DNA of 64,000 nucleotides from Microcaldota archaeon (GTDB taxonomy: Archaea; Micrarchaeota; Micrarchaeia; Micrarchaeales; Micrarchaeaceae), in contig JAJZAJ010000002.1 of assembly GCA_021799475.1 (NCBI GenBank), positions 146,855-210,854 of the forward strand, written 5' to 3'. Under the pieces are notes generated by a model. The model searched no databases and was not told where the DNA came from. It worked only from the letters and a program-made list of their open reading frames with translations. Shown piece after piece: positions 1 to 8,475 of the stretch (its first letter is position 1; each line of letters starts with the position of its first letter). The position numbers and the translations under genes were made by a program.

Positions 1-995
1 CTGCCAAGCCTCCTCTCGGGGTTTATCTCTGCGCCAAGCACTCCCTGAAAGCCTTTTAGCCCGAAGCCTATCACAACTCCCTGTTTGTCAAGCTGTGACT
101 TGATTATCTTGCCCGTATGGAGTTTAAAGATTTCTGTAAGGACTGCCGCGCTGCTGACCGATGCGTTCCTTCTTTTCAGCTCGTCCCTTATCCCGAGCAG
201 TTTCTGCTGCCTTATAACTTCATTTTCTATGAATTTGTCAAGCGTGTCCAGCTCCTGCAATCCCTTTATCTCCACCCTCGCCCCTCCCTTTATCGATATG
301 TTGACATCCTGCCTTATTGATCCTATCCCCCTTTGCACCTTTCCAGAAACCCTTAACATTGTTCCAATATGAAGGGCAACCTTCTTTGCAATCTCTGGGG
401 TTGGTATATATGGATCAGTGTCTATCTCGACAAGAGGTATGCCTAACCTGCTTATATCATATGTTATTTCATTGCCAGAATTCGATATAATCCCTGATGA
501 TTCTTCCTCAAGAAATATTGTTGGGATGTTTATTACATGGCTATCAACCTTGATCCTACCATCTACCGCAATCAGGGATGTTCTTTGGAAGGCGCTGGGA
601 TCGCTGCCGTCGACTACCTCTTTCCTCATTGGCTGTATCTCGTTGATCGGCCTCATACCCATCGCTTCAGCAAACGATAGCGCAAGCTGCAGCGCTTCTC
701 TGTTCATTTCGTGTGGTGGCTCCTCGTCAAGCTCAACAAGGCACGCATTCTTATTTACTACATTATAAACGAATTTCCTGCTCTTTGACCCCTCGAACTG
801 TGCTGACGGATCTATCTGTCCAAGCTCCCCCGCCACTGCTCTCTGATATCTTGATACTTTTGCGTTGATTTTTTCCGCTTCTGTGACGTTTGCGGGGCAG
901 GAACAGAATAGTTTTGTATCGGTAGCGAGCCTCTGGTGTATTTCCAGGCCGCACATGAAACCTATTTCCTTGTACTTGTTCTCCGGATCAGCCAT
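1..995 (-). CDS. gatE: Glu-tRNA(Gln) amidotransferase subunit E (partial, C-terminus off the window)
   Basis: The minus strand is open from an ATG at 995 to the window edge, about 331 codons. The N-terminus reads MADPENKYKEIGFMCGLEIH, and CGLEIHQRL is the GatB/GatE signature; a later stretch reads LVEIDTDPYIPTPEIAKKV, typical of the GatB/E cradle domain. GatE works with GatD to convert Glu-tRNA(Gln) to Gln-tRNA(Gln) in the cytoplasm, the archaea-specific route. It starts 15 bases after the gatD stop codon, so the two form one transcript, gatD first. The tail domain and the extra AspRS-like insert normally found in GatE lie outside the window and cannot be judged. Confidence 0.95.
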   Translation of the reverse strand, partial: MADPENKYKEIGFMCGLEIHQRLATDTKLFCSCPANVTEAEKINAKVSRYQRAVAGELGQIDPSAQFEGSKSRKFVYNVVNKNACLVELDEEPPHEMNREALQLALSFAEAMGMRPINEIQPMRKEVVDGSDPSAFQRTSLIAVDGRIKVDSHVINIPTIFLEEESSGIISNSGNEITYDISRLGIPLVEIDTDPYIPTPEIAKKVALHIGTMLRVSGKVQRGIGSIRQDVNISIKGGARVEIKGLQELDTLDKFIENEVIRQQKLLGIRDELKRRNASVSSAAVLTEIFKLHTGKIIKSQLDKQGVVIGFGLKGFQGVLGAEINPERRLG

Positions 996-1010
996 ATTCC
1001 AGCACCAAAA

Positions 1011-2333
1011 TCAGTCGAAGTTCTCCTCATACTCTATCCTCGGTGTTATCTCCCCGGCAAGATCCTTCGGGAGCAGCTCTTTTGCCTGTTCCGGTTTATT
1101 TGCAAGAAGCCATCCGAGTTTTATGTATGCCGTCTCAGGCAGCATATCCTCACAATAAACCACACCTGCTCTGGATATCATTCTAGCAGGCTCGTATACG
1201 TTGGCATTGACCCTTCCGTTTATGCACTGGGTTGTCATTCCAACGATTACACCTTTATCGACCGCTTTCTTTACCCCTGGAAGCCATGATATCCCGGAAG
1301 TTGGGAAATGCCCAAGCCCCGTACCCTCTATTATTATACCTTTATACTTATTTTTCACATAGTAGTCGATTATCTCTGGGTCAGAGTTAGGGTATGCCTT
1401 GATCAGCGCGACTTTTGGTTCAAATTTTGTAGCGAGTTCCGGTTCCGATTTACCTTTACCATTTCTTTTTCTGTAGTTGCCTATATACTGGATATCACCT
1501 TTCATATTCACTGTCGCTATCGGCGACGAATTGATTGACCTGAAGGCATCCCTCCTGGATGAATGCATCTTCCTTGCCTTTGTCCCTCGGAGAAATGCAC
1601 ATTTATCATCTGAACTCTTTGCATGCATGCATATGCCAACTTCTGCAATGTCAGACTTCGCTGCAAGATGCACTGCACAAATGAGGTTCATGAATGCATC
1701 GCTCGATCCCCTATCGCTGCTCCGTTGCGCCCCGGTAAGCACCACTGGTGCATTGAGGTTCTGCAGCATGAAACTTAGCGCGGCACCGGTATAATGCATT
1801 GTATCTGTTCCGTGCGTTATGACTACACCATTGGCACCTTCTTTCAAGGAGTTTGCTGTCTCAACTGCAATCTTCTGCCATTCTTTGACTGTCATGTTGT
1901 CACTCCATATGTTGAAAATGTGTTTCAGCGTGATGTTAGCTATTTCGGCAAGTTCCGGGATATAATATAGGAGTTCGCCCGGTTTGAGTTTTGCTTCTAC
2001 CCCTCCGGTTCGGTATCCTACCTTGCTTCCTATAGTACCACCTGTCCACAGTATAGTAACGTCAGGAAGTAACGGATTCCTCTTCAGCTCTTTCTCGAAT
2101 ATCTCGCTGCTATGTTTGCCTGATGCGATCTTCTCCACTTTCACATCCTTTCCGTAAAGTATTCCTGCGTTATACCCGCTCTTGAGCTTCAGTACTATGA
2201 TATTATCATCGCCGCTTCCGGTTTTTGGCATAATCTCTCCCTCAAATTTCCCTGTGCTAGAGCTAATGCTCACTATATCGCCTATTTCTATACCTTGTTT
2301 CTTGAACAACGCCAGTACTTCCTCCGAATACAT
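1011..2333 (-). CDS. gatD: Glu-tRNA(Gln) amidotransferase subunit D (asparaginase-type)
   Basis: A 440-residue protein, the usual GatD length. An N-terminal beta-barrel-like region (about 1-75) is followed by an L-asparaginase fold with the first catalytic Thr in LWTGGTIGSK and the second Thr-Asp in THGTDTMHYTGAAL. It releases ammonia from glutamine or asparagine for GatE. The open frame extends upstream to 2495, but that part has no family resemblance; the ATG at 2333 gives MYSEEVLALF and has AAGGGG five bases upstream, so it is preferred. First gene of the gatD-gatE operon. Confidence 0.95.
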   Translation of the reverse strand: MYSEEVLALFKKQGIEIGDIVSISSSTGKFEGEIMPKTGSGDDNIIVLKLKSGYNAGILYGKDVKVEKIASGKHSSEIFEKELKRNPLLPDVTILWTGGTIGSKVGYRTGGVEAKLKPGELLYYIPELAEIANITLKHIFNIWSDNMTVKEWQKIAVETANSLKEGANGVVITHGTDTMHYTGAALSFMLQNLNAPVVLTGAQRSSDRGSSDAFMNLICAVHLAAKSDIAEVGICMHAKSSDDKCAFLRGTKARKMHSSRRDAFRSINSSPIATVNMKGDIQYIGNYRKRNGKGKSEPELATKFEPKVALIKAYPNSDPEIIDYYVKNKYKGIIIEGTGLGHFPTSGISWLPGVKKAVDKGVIVGMTTQCINGRVNANVYEPARMISRAGVVYCEDMLPETAYIKLGWLLANKPEQAKELLPKDLAGEITPRIEYEENFD

Positions 2334-2609
2334 TACAACCCCTTGCGATGCTGCATTCCTCTGCCTTAGATGTGTAGGCTTGGAATCAGTATATGTTATA
2401 ACAAATAACAACCTAGTAATAAAAGCTATTCCCTCAACTCGGAGTCGCTGCTTTCTGCAACTGCAGCGTGATTCCCATTGGATGCGGGCATCCATAGGTT
2501 TTTATATGTGCCTGCATTATAATCTAACGGAAGCAGCTGTGCATTCCTCTTGCCGGAGAAAGCTATTTATGCATTTATCGGCAAAGGAAACAACCGCTAA
2601 GGAATTATC

Positions 2610-2846
2610 ATGCCATTGCTTATATGCGAGAGGTGCAGGCAGGAGTCACATATGGTCGAGCAGTGCAACTATTGCGGTAAAAAGATAGACAATAGATGCA
2701 TGAAAAGCTCAAGGCGCATAAGGAAGACCATAAGGCTTGTCATCTGCAAGAGCTGCTGGTCCAATATGAAAAAGAGGAGCGCTTTTAAGAATAACAGGAA
2801 TCTCATTCTGGAAGAGCAGACGGCAAAAATAACGCAAAAGGCATAA
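2610..2846 (+). CDS. Small zinc-binding protein, function unknown
   Basis: A 78-residue basic protein with cysteine pairs ICERC, CNYCGK and ICKSC, i.e. two zinc knuckles in about 50 residues, followed by a Lys/Asn-rich tail. This pattern is common in small archaeal proteins that bind rRNA or act in transcription, but no specific family is recognised. It is transcribed away from gatD; a TATA-like CTATTTATG sits about 45 bases before the ATG, so its own short-leader promoter is likely. It runs tail-to-tail into ileS with 22 bases between the stops. The cysteine spacing argues against a chance ORF. Confidence 0.7.
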   Translation: MPLLICERCRQESHMVEQCNYCGKKIDNRCMKSSRRIRKTIRLVICKSCWSNMKKRSAFKNNRNLILEEQTAKITQKA

Positions 2847-2868
2847 TTGCCTGCGTTTATCGCGCTTA

Positions 2869-5800
2869 TCACAGTTTCTTTATCCCTATATTGAACATGT
2901 CCCCCAACACATCCCAGTCCTTGTAGTTGAAGCCGGGCGTATTCCTGGACTGCCTGCTGAGCATTATGTTTTTCGCTTTTACCAGCTTACCTAGTTCCTT
3001 TTCATGCCTCTTCATTATATCAAGCATCCCTTCACTGGCATTTATTTCTACCGCTATATGGTCGAGTTTTGTCAGTTTCGTGTCTTTCCTCATCATTTGT
3101 ATCCTTCTGATAACTTCCCTTAGCATAGTCTCTTCCTTTAACTCTGTGCTTATTTCCTTGTCTACAAAAGCCTTGCCATACCTGAAGAGCACTGCCTCGC
3201 CCTTCTCGACAGCCTGCACGATGGTGAAATGCTCCGGTTTAAGCAGAACTGTGCCTTTTATCGTATGCAGTTCATAGTATCCCTGCCTTGCTACAGAGGA
3301 TTTAAGTTCTTCCGCATTGACTTCTTTCATGGCCTCTGAGACTGCGGAGGCCTTTTCCTTGAAATCTGGACCCAGCCGTGCGAACAGTGGTTTTATCTCC
3401 TCCCTGACACCCCCCACCCTCTTAAGCAGAAGTTTTTTCGCGTTTACCGAGTTCTCTACTATAAGCGACAGTCTTTCCAGTGTCGAGAATGACCTATCGT
3501 CAGTAACCTCTAAAGTGGCGCTGGCTACCGGCCATCTGAGCGATAATCCGGCCTTTTCCCTGCTGTTTAGCAGTGCTGTTATCGACTCCTTTACTATTGC
3601 CATGTCGCTCTCGAGTTCTTTGTCTACCATGTGTTTGGCAGATCTCGGCCAGTCATCCAAAAGAACGCTATCTTTTTCCTGGAACATATCAATATAGATA
3701 TGCTCGCTAGTGAAAGGGGTCACTATAGACATCAGTATTATAAAATTTTTTAATATGTAACCAATAAGGTTAGCAAGCCTTTTCAATTCAGCCTTGCTGG
3801 CCTCTGACACTCTTTGTTTTGCCAGTTTGATGTAAAACCTGCTGAAATCCTCGACCATAAAATCGCGCATTGACACGACAGCTTCATCTATATTATAGCT
3901 ATCCATCTTCTCGTTTACAGTCATAATCAGAGTGTTGAGCCTTGACAGTATCCATCGGTCTTCGCTGTGCAGCCTTGTTGTTGATGGCCTCCGTACATGC
4001 TTCGTATCTAATCCAGAAAGCATGGAGAGCTCTTTTGCCAGTTCGGCAATATTGTACAGCATTATCACGTGGTTGTTCGCTTCTTTCAGCTCGTCCTTCC
4101 TCAGTTTAAGGTCCATATATCTGGGTTTGCTTGCACAAAACAGCCTCCATCCGTCAACCGATGATATTCCCATAAGATCCTGAGGGCTCACAGCATTGCC
4201 ATGGCTTCTGTGCATCTCCTCTCCGAACTCATCCTTCATCATTCCTCCCATGAGAACCCTTTTGAATGGTGTTTTTCCATGAGCTATGACGCCAGTCCTA
4301 AGAAGAGTGGCAAACCATCCTCTTATCTGGTCGAGGCTCTCTGTTATGCAGTCTGCAGGATACAGCTCTGCAAATTCTTCATCGGTGAGGCTTGCAGTAT
4401 GTGCAATTCCGGATTCGTACCAGACATCTATCGTGTCTGGCACCCTTTTCATTGTTCCGCCGCACTTCCTGCAGCTAAACGAAATTCCATCTATATGCGG
4501 TTTATGCAGATCCATGTCCTTCGGCTCATGTGCAAGGCCCGCTCTTTCGACAAGTTCCTTCACGGAACCCATCACTTCAATCTCCTTGCAGCCTGCACAT
4601 ACCCATATAGGTATAGGAGCACCCCAGAATCGCTGCCTTGATATGCACCAGTCAGGTGAGCTTTCGACCGCATCGGCAAACCACTTTTGTCCGAAATCCG
4701 GGTGCCATTCTATTTTTTCATTCTGGCTAAGCATCTTCTTCTTTATCCTTGAAATCTTGACAAACCACTGCTCCGTTGCCCTGTAGATGAGCTTACTATG
4801 GCATCTCCAGCAGTGAGGATATGTATGTGTAATGCTGCCGGAATGGAGCAGGTCTCCGCTTGCCTTAAGGTCAGATATTACGACTTCGTTCGCCTCCTTC
4901 GGCACCATGAGTCCCTTGTAATCTCCAGCTTCTTCCGTATACCTTCCCTCCTTATCTATCGGGGAGAATACCGCAATTTTATTTTTCTTTGCTAGGATAT
5001 AATCCTCTGGTCCGTGCCCCGGTGCCACATGGAGAAGACCGGTTCCATCAGTAACCGTGACAAATTGTTCGCCCAGAATCACCTTGTGGTATTTACTGAA
5101 CTTCTTTTGTATCGCGACTTTGTGTTCCAATGGGCTTGAGTAGGTTGTCCCTTCCAGCTCCGATCCCATTATCTTATCATTTACAACGTTTCCTTTTCCA
5201 ACAGCCTGCATGAATGGAGCAAGCCTCCCTTTAGCAACTACGTAATTAGTACCATTTATCCCAACAACCACGTATTCGACATTTGGATTTACCGCTATTG
5301 ACATATTTGCTGGCAGCGTCCATGGCGTAGTTGTCCATATGACTAGATAGGTATTGCTCGGTAATTTGGCTTTAGGAGAACTCTTTATTTTATATCTAAC
5401 GAATATCGAATTGTCGCTCTCGTCCTTGTACTCCACCTCTGGGCCTTGCGCTGATAGTACGGTGCCGCAGCGCGGGCAATATGCCATGGGCTTTAAATCC
5501 TTGTAGAGCAGTCCTTTGTCATACATCGTTTTGAATATCCCCCAGCCCTTGCTTATGTATTGACTTCGATACGGCACATAATAAGTTTCGAGATCCATAG
5601 TTACTCCGAAACGCTTGAGCAGTTCGACAGATTCAGGCATCTCCTTGTCGACATAATCCTTGCAGGCTTTCACAAATGCGGCAATCCCTACTTTTTTCTC
5701 TATATCGTCTTTAGACGCAAGATTCAGGCTTCTCTCTATTTTGTTCTCTATCGGCAATCCATGAACGTCAAAACCGCCTCTGTCGTGCACATGATAACCG

Positions 5801-6000
5801 GAGAACCTCCTGTACTTGGTTATTGCATCCTTTATCGTATATACCCATAGATGATGGGTTGCCAGCCCATATGCGTTTGGCGGTCCATCAAGGAAATAAA
5901 ACTTCTTCTTGCCCATATTCCTGTCCTTGATCTTTTTGTAGATGTCATGCTCCTTCCAGTAGCCTAACACTTTCTCCTCTCTCTCGTTAAGATTGATCAT
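2869..6000 (-). CDS. ileS: Isoleucyl-tRNA synthetase
   Basis: A 1043-residue class Ia synthetase that charges tRNA-Ile. Family landmarks: FYFLDGPPNA, GGFDVHGLPIENKIE (usual GWDTHGLPIE), the CP1 editing domain around TTTPWTLPAN, WCISRQRFWGAPIPIW, DVWYESG, DQIRGWF and an anticodon-binding C-terminal domain. Both ATP signatures are odd: where HIGH is expected the sequence reads ATHHLWVYTIKD, and where KMSKS is expected it reads EEMHRSHGN. Length and all other blocks are intact, so it is probably functional. It could only be another Ile/Val/Leu-type enzyme if the specificity residues mislead. Divergent from the PLD-like gene; a perfect palindrome with a TTTAAA core lies about 50 bases upstream. 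Confidence 0.92.
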   Translation of the reverse strand: MINLNEREEKVLGYWKEHDIYKKIKDRNMGKKKFYFLDGPPNAYGLATHHLWVYTIKDAITKYRRFSGYHVHDRGGFDVHGLPIENKIERSLNLASKDDIEKKVGIAAFVKACKDYVDKEMPESVELLKRFGVTMDLETYYVPYRSQYISKGWGIFKTMYDKGLLYKDLKPMAYCPRCGTVLSAQGPEVEYKDESDNSIFVRYKIKSSPKAKLPSNTYLVIWTTTPWTLPANMSIAVNPNVEYVVVGINGTNYVVAKGRLAPFMQAVGKGNVVNDKIMGSELEGTTYSSPLEHKVAIQKKFSKYHKVILGEQFVTVTDGTGLLHVAPGHGPEDYILAKKNKIAVFSPIDKEGRYTEEAGDYKGLMVPKEANEVVISDLKASGDLLHSGSITHTYPHCWRCHSKLIYRATEQWFVKISRIKKKMLSQNEKIEWHPDFGQKWFADAVESSPDWCISRQRFWGAPIPIWVCAGCKEIEVMGSVKELVERAGLAHEPKDMDLHKPHIDGISFSCRKCGGTMKRVPDTIDVWYESGIAHTASLTDEEFAELYPADCITESLDQIRGWFATLLRTGVIAHGKTPFKRVLMGGMMKDEFGEEMHRSHGNAVSPQDLMGISSVDGWRLFCASKPRYMDLKLRKDELKEANNHVIMLYNIAELAKELSMLSGLDTKHVRRPSTTRLHSEDRWILSRLNTLIMTVNEKMDSYNIDEAVVSMRDFMVEDFSRFYIKLAKQRVSEASKAELKRLANLIGYILKNFIILMSIVTPFTSEHIYIDMFQEKDSVLLDDWPRSAKHMVDKELESDMAIVKESITALLNSREKAGLSLRWPVASATLEVTDDRSFSTLERLSLIVENSVNAKKLLLKRVGGVREEIKPLFARLGPDFKEKASAVSEAMKEVNAEELKSSVARQGYYELHTIKGTVLLKPEHFTIVQAVEKGEAVLFRYGKAFVDKEISTELKEETMLREVIRRIQMMRKDTKLTKLDHIAVEINASEGMLDIMKRHEKELGKLVKAKNIMLSRQSRNTPGFNYKDWDVLGDMFNIGIKKL

Positions 6001-6047
6001 GATATCAGCAGAACCGAGACAAACCTGAATTAGAGATAGTTACCTTC

Positions 6048-6063
6048 AAGGATTTAAATCCTT
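6048..6063 (-). promoter_or_regulatory. Palindromic TATA element upstream of ileS
   Basis: AAGGATTTAAATCCTT is a perfect 16-base palindrome with a TATA-like TTTAAA core, 48 bases before the ileS ATG. It probably contains the ileS TATA box; the symmetry could also serve a dimeric regulator. The divergent PLD-like gene has a separate TATA-like CATATTTATC about 38 bases before its ATG. Confidence 0.5.
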
Positions 6064-6180
6064 TTGTCCCTGTACCTCTTCTCAATTAGATCGCTGATTT
6101 TGGGACATGCTGTTATTTATTGCAAAGCAGAAGCAAAGTGAACATATTTATCTTTAAAATGCACAATATTTCCGACCAGC

Positions 6181-6765
6181 ATGTTTGGACTTTCGAAAAA
6201 AGATAACTACAGTTATAGCGGAGATGGCTGCTACAAATATATCGAACCTTTAATCAAAAATAGCCATGGGGAATTGAAGATAATATCGCCTTTTATAAGC
6301 GATGGTTATGCAAAAATGCTGATAAATGCATCGAGGAAAAGAAAAGTGTATGTTATAACCTCTGGAAGCACCGGAATTGAAGATAAAAAGACATTAAAGG
6401 AGCTCACTGAAAACAGGAAGAGATACAATATATTACCGCTATTCTACGCTTCTCTTGCTGCATTTGTGCTTTACTCTTTTCAAGAGTACCTTTATTTTGC
6501 GGCTGCCTGCGCGCTTATCGCTGGGATAATCTTCGTTACATACACACTCAATAAAAAGAGGCTTTCAAATTTGAAAGTCAAGGTCGTGACAAATAAATTT
6601 ATACACGAAAAAATGTATATTACTAGAGAGACGGCAATTACAGGGAGCGCTAACCTGACATTTTCCGGAATGCATAGGAATATAGAGCACATAGATGTAA
6701 TAAAAGATGTCTCGAAAATATCAGAGATGTCGAAACACTTCGACTACTTATGGTCGAGATATTAG
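6181..6765 (+). CDS. Membrane-anchored phospholipase D-like protein with a single HKD motif
   Basis: A 194-residue protein. The N-terminal part (ELKIISPFISDGY) matches the start of a PLD-fold domain. Residues about 85-123 form two hydrophobic helices, and residues about 140-165 carry the HxK...GSxN motif (IHEKMYITRETAITGSANLT). The PLD superfamily covers nucleases, phospholipid transferases and cardiolipin synthases; one HKD per chain means a dimer would be needed for activity. The two membrane helices sit inside the PLD fold rather than at an end, which is unusual. It is followed after 15 bases by the EF-Tu-like gene, so the two are probably co-transcribed. Substrate cannot be read from the sequence. 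Confidence 0.8.
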   Translation: MFGLSKKDNYSYSGDGCYKYIEPLIKNSHGELKIISPFISDGYAKMLINASRKRKVYVITSGSTGIEDKKTLKELTENRKRYNILPLFYASLAAFVLYSFQEYLYFAAACALIAGIIFVTYTLNKKRLSNLKVKVVTNKFIHEKMYITRETAITGSANLTFSGMHRNIEHIDVIKDVSKISEMSKHFDYLWSRY

Positions 6766-6780
6766 ATATTAGATGATATT

Positions 6781-7686
6781 ATGCATGATGTAATAGTGGC
6801 AGTACCAAATGATCCTGCACTTGCATCGTTTATAGGTAAGAAAGGCGCTATCAACAGCATAACATTCTATTATAGGAAGTCGGATGTGATTATAACGGCG
6901 CTTGCACCGACTGATGTCGAGGATAAATTCTATGCAATGGCACAGTCAATGCTCATGGCTGACATCATAGTGATAAGCACTAGGAATATTGACAGCAGTT
7001 TCGGCGAGGCGTTGGTTGCTGCGGCACTTCTGAACAAGAAGACCCTCTTTACCAATGATAATGATATTTTGCAGTATATTGCCAGATCAGGATTGAATGG
7101 CTATGATATTGTAGATAGATCAGTTCTGCTTGACAATATAGAGAGATTTGCAAAAGCAATGACACGCAGCATCGAAGTAAATGCCAGAGTTGACATAGAC
7201 AAAGCCTTTCCAGTAAAAGGCATAGGCACGGTGCTCCTCGGGGTGGTCACAAAAGGAGCTATAAAAAAACATGATAAACTTTATCACAATTCTGGAAAGT
7301 TAGTTGAAATCAGATCTATACAGAGTCATGATGAAGATATTGAAGAGGCATATTCTGGAACTAGGGTAGGTCTTGCAGTAAAGGGTATCGAGGACAAAGA
7401 AGTGGAAAAGGGAGCTGTTCTGTCAACGGTCCGTATTCCCCCTGCAAATACTGTTGCTGTCGATATGGAATTTAGTAATATGGTAAAAAAGCCCGACAGC
7501 CAGTTTGACGCGCTTTTCGTCTCTGGATTCTCATCATCAAACGCAAAGGTAACACAAACCGAAAATAGGTTTATGATAACTTTCGAAAAAGCCCTTGTAA
7601 TAGAAAAGGGAGATATTTTTTTGCTTGTCGGAAAAACCAAACCAAGAGTATTTGCCAGAGGCAAAGTCACTTCAGTACAGCAGTAA
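6781..7686 (+). CDS. EF-Tu/SelB-like protein with a degenerate G domain
   Basis: A 301-residue protein. The C-terminal two thirds look like EF-Tu/SelB domains II and III (FPVKGIGTVLLGVVTKGAIK is the classic domain II start; a second barrel ends in FARGKVTSV). The first 130 residues should be the GTPase domain but have no P-loop (GxxxxGK[ST]), no DxxG and no NKxD. Archaea are known to carry EF-Tu-related paralogues that cannot bind GTP; this appears to be one. A role in tRNA or RNP binding is inference. It lies 15 bases behind the PLD-like gene. A true SelB is unlikely because it lacks the GTPase and the C-terminal SECIS-binding part. Confidence 0.75.
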   Translation: MHDVIVAVPNDPALASFIGKKGAINSITFYYRKSDVIITALAPTDVEDKFYAMAQSMLMADIIVISTRNIDSSFGEALVAAALLNKKTLFTNDNDILQYIARSGLNGYDIVDRSVLLDNIERFAKAMTRSIEVNARVDIDKAFPVKGIGTVLLGVVTKGAIKKHDKLYHNSGKLVEIRSIQSHDEDIEEAYSGTRVGLAVKGIEDKEVEKGAVLSTVRIPPANTVAVDMEFSNMVKKPDSQFDALFVSGFSSSNAKVTQTENRFMITFEKALVIEKGDIFLLVGKTKPRVFARGKVTSVQQ

Positions 7687-7774
7687 CCGATTTCTTCAAT
7701 TTGCTAATAAGATGCTAGTATCTTGTATTATGGTTTAAATATTTAAACAACCGTAATTATAATGGGTGGAAAAG

Positions 7775-8047
7775 ATGGCTGGCTATGGAACGGAAATTAG
7801 GGAGAAGGAGCAGCGTGAGGAGGCCATTATAAGAAGGCGCGCATACGCTGCACTGCAGGAGATAAAGCTAGCGCGCATGCTGCAGATTGAGGGAGTAGAT
7901 GGAAACTTCGGAAGTGCCGGAGCTGCAATGAAGGCAGTAATGGCAGAGAGGCTGGCTAAGTTTGCCATAGGCACAATGAGGGTGGCAAGGAAGAAAAGAA
8001 TGAAAATTGGCGCAGCTGCAGTAGTAATTGCCGCAGAGGGCGTCTAG
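7775..8047 (+). CDS. Small Ala/Arg-rich helical protein, unknown
   Basis: A 90-residue, highly charged, predicted all-helical protein with the N-terminal part rich in Glu/Arg (EIREKEQREEAIIRRR) and a hydrophobic Ala-rich end. No family is recognised. It has a strong promoter: ATTTAAACAA preceded by TATGGTTTAAAT lies about 40 bases upstream, and GGTGG stands five bases before the ATG at 7775. A GTG at 7766 in the same frame overlaps that ribosome-binding site and is therefore less likely to be the start. It is followed by the tRNA-Gly/tRNA-Met pair. Confidence 0.6.
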   Translation: MAGYGTEIREKEQREEAIIRRRAYAALQEIKLARMLQIEGVDGNFGSAGAAMKAVMAERLAKFAIGTMRVARKKRMKIGAAAVVIAAEGV

Positions 8048-8155
8048 ATACGATATGCATAGCGGTGCATTGCCAGAATGCCCTATATCTTCTATTATTA
8101 CAGCTAAACCGCAGATAATAATAAGCTATTCTTGTTGAAATACTATGCTATCGGC

Positions 8156-8229
8156 GCGATTGTAGTCTAGCCTGGTTAGGACTTTGCCCCTCCAAGGCAA
8201 AGACCCGGGTTCAAATCCCGGCAATCGCA
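8156..8229 (+). tRNA. tRNA-Gly (TCC)
   Basis: Acceptor GCGATTG pairs with CAATCGC, followed by discriminator A; D arm GTCTAGCCTGGTTAGGAC; anticodon stem TTGCC/GGCAA closes the loop CCTCCAA, giving anticodon TCC; T arm CCGGG-TTCAAAT-CCCGG. CCA is not encoded. The loop has C at position 33 in place of the near-universal U33. One base separates it from the tRNA-Met, so both are probably processed from one transcript. Confidence 0.95.
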
Positions 8230-8230
8230 T

Positions 8231-8348
8231 GGCGGGGTAGCTCAGCCTGGTTAGAGCGCTAGACTCATATGCATAGCATTATGAGTAATGAGCCTTAGGG
8301 CTATGACGAGAAATCTAGAGATCGCGAGTTCAAATCTCGCCCCCGCCA
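8231..8348 (+). tRNA. tRNA-Met (CAT, elongator type) with an archaeal intron
   Basis: Acceptor GGCGGGG pairs with CCCCGCC plus discriminator A; D arm GCTCAGCCTGGTTAGAGC; T arm GCGAG-TTCAAAT-CTCGC. The anticodon stem is CTAGA/TCTAG with an intron of about 43 bases (8270-8312) at the canonical 37/38 position; the spliced loop is CTCATAA, anticodon CAT. A bulge-helix-bulge can be drawn with CTC (8264-8266) against GAG (8308-8310) and CATAGC against GCTATG inside the intron. An elongator Met is favoured over an initiator because the anticodon stem lacks GGG/CCC pairs; tRNA-Ile2 with a modified C34 cannot be excluded. Confidence 0.92.
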
Positions 8349-8373
8349 TCCCATTTTTCTGGAAGATTTCTTC

Positions 8374-8436
8374 GACGGCAAACCGAAACTAAGATTTCTG
8401 CTTGTCGCCGAGGGGTTCAAATCCCGCCGTTTACCG
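8374..8436 (+). other. tRNA-like 3' fragment downstream of tRNA-Met
   Basis: AGGGGTTCAAATCCCGCCG resembles a tRNA T arm plus acceptor strand, but only three T-stem pairs form (GGG/CCC) and no D or anticodon arm is present. ACGGC at 8375-8379 can pair with GCCGT at 8426-8430, closing a short stem around it. It may be a decayed tRNA, a half of a split tRNA, or chance. The other half was not seen in the window. Confidence 0.3.
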
Positions 8437-8475
8437 GGAGTCTATACTGATAATTCCGGCTCGTTCGCACTATTT

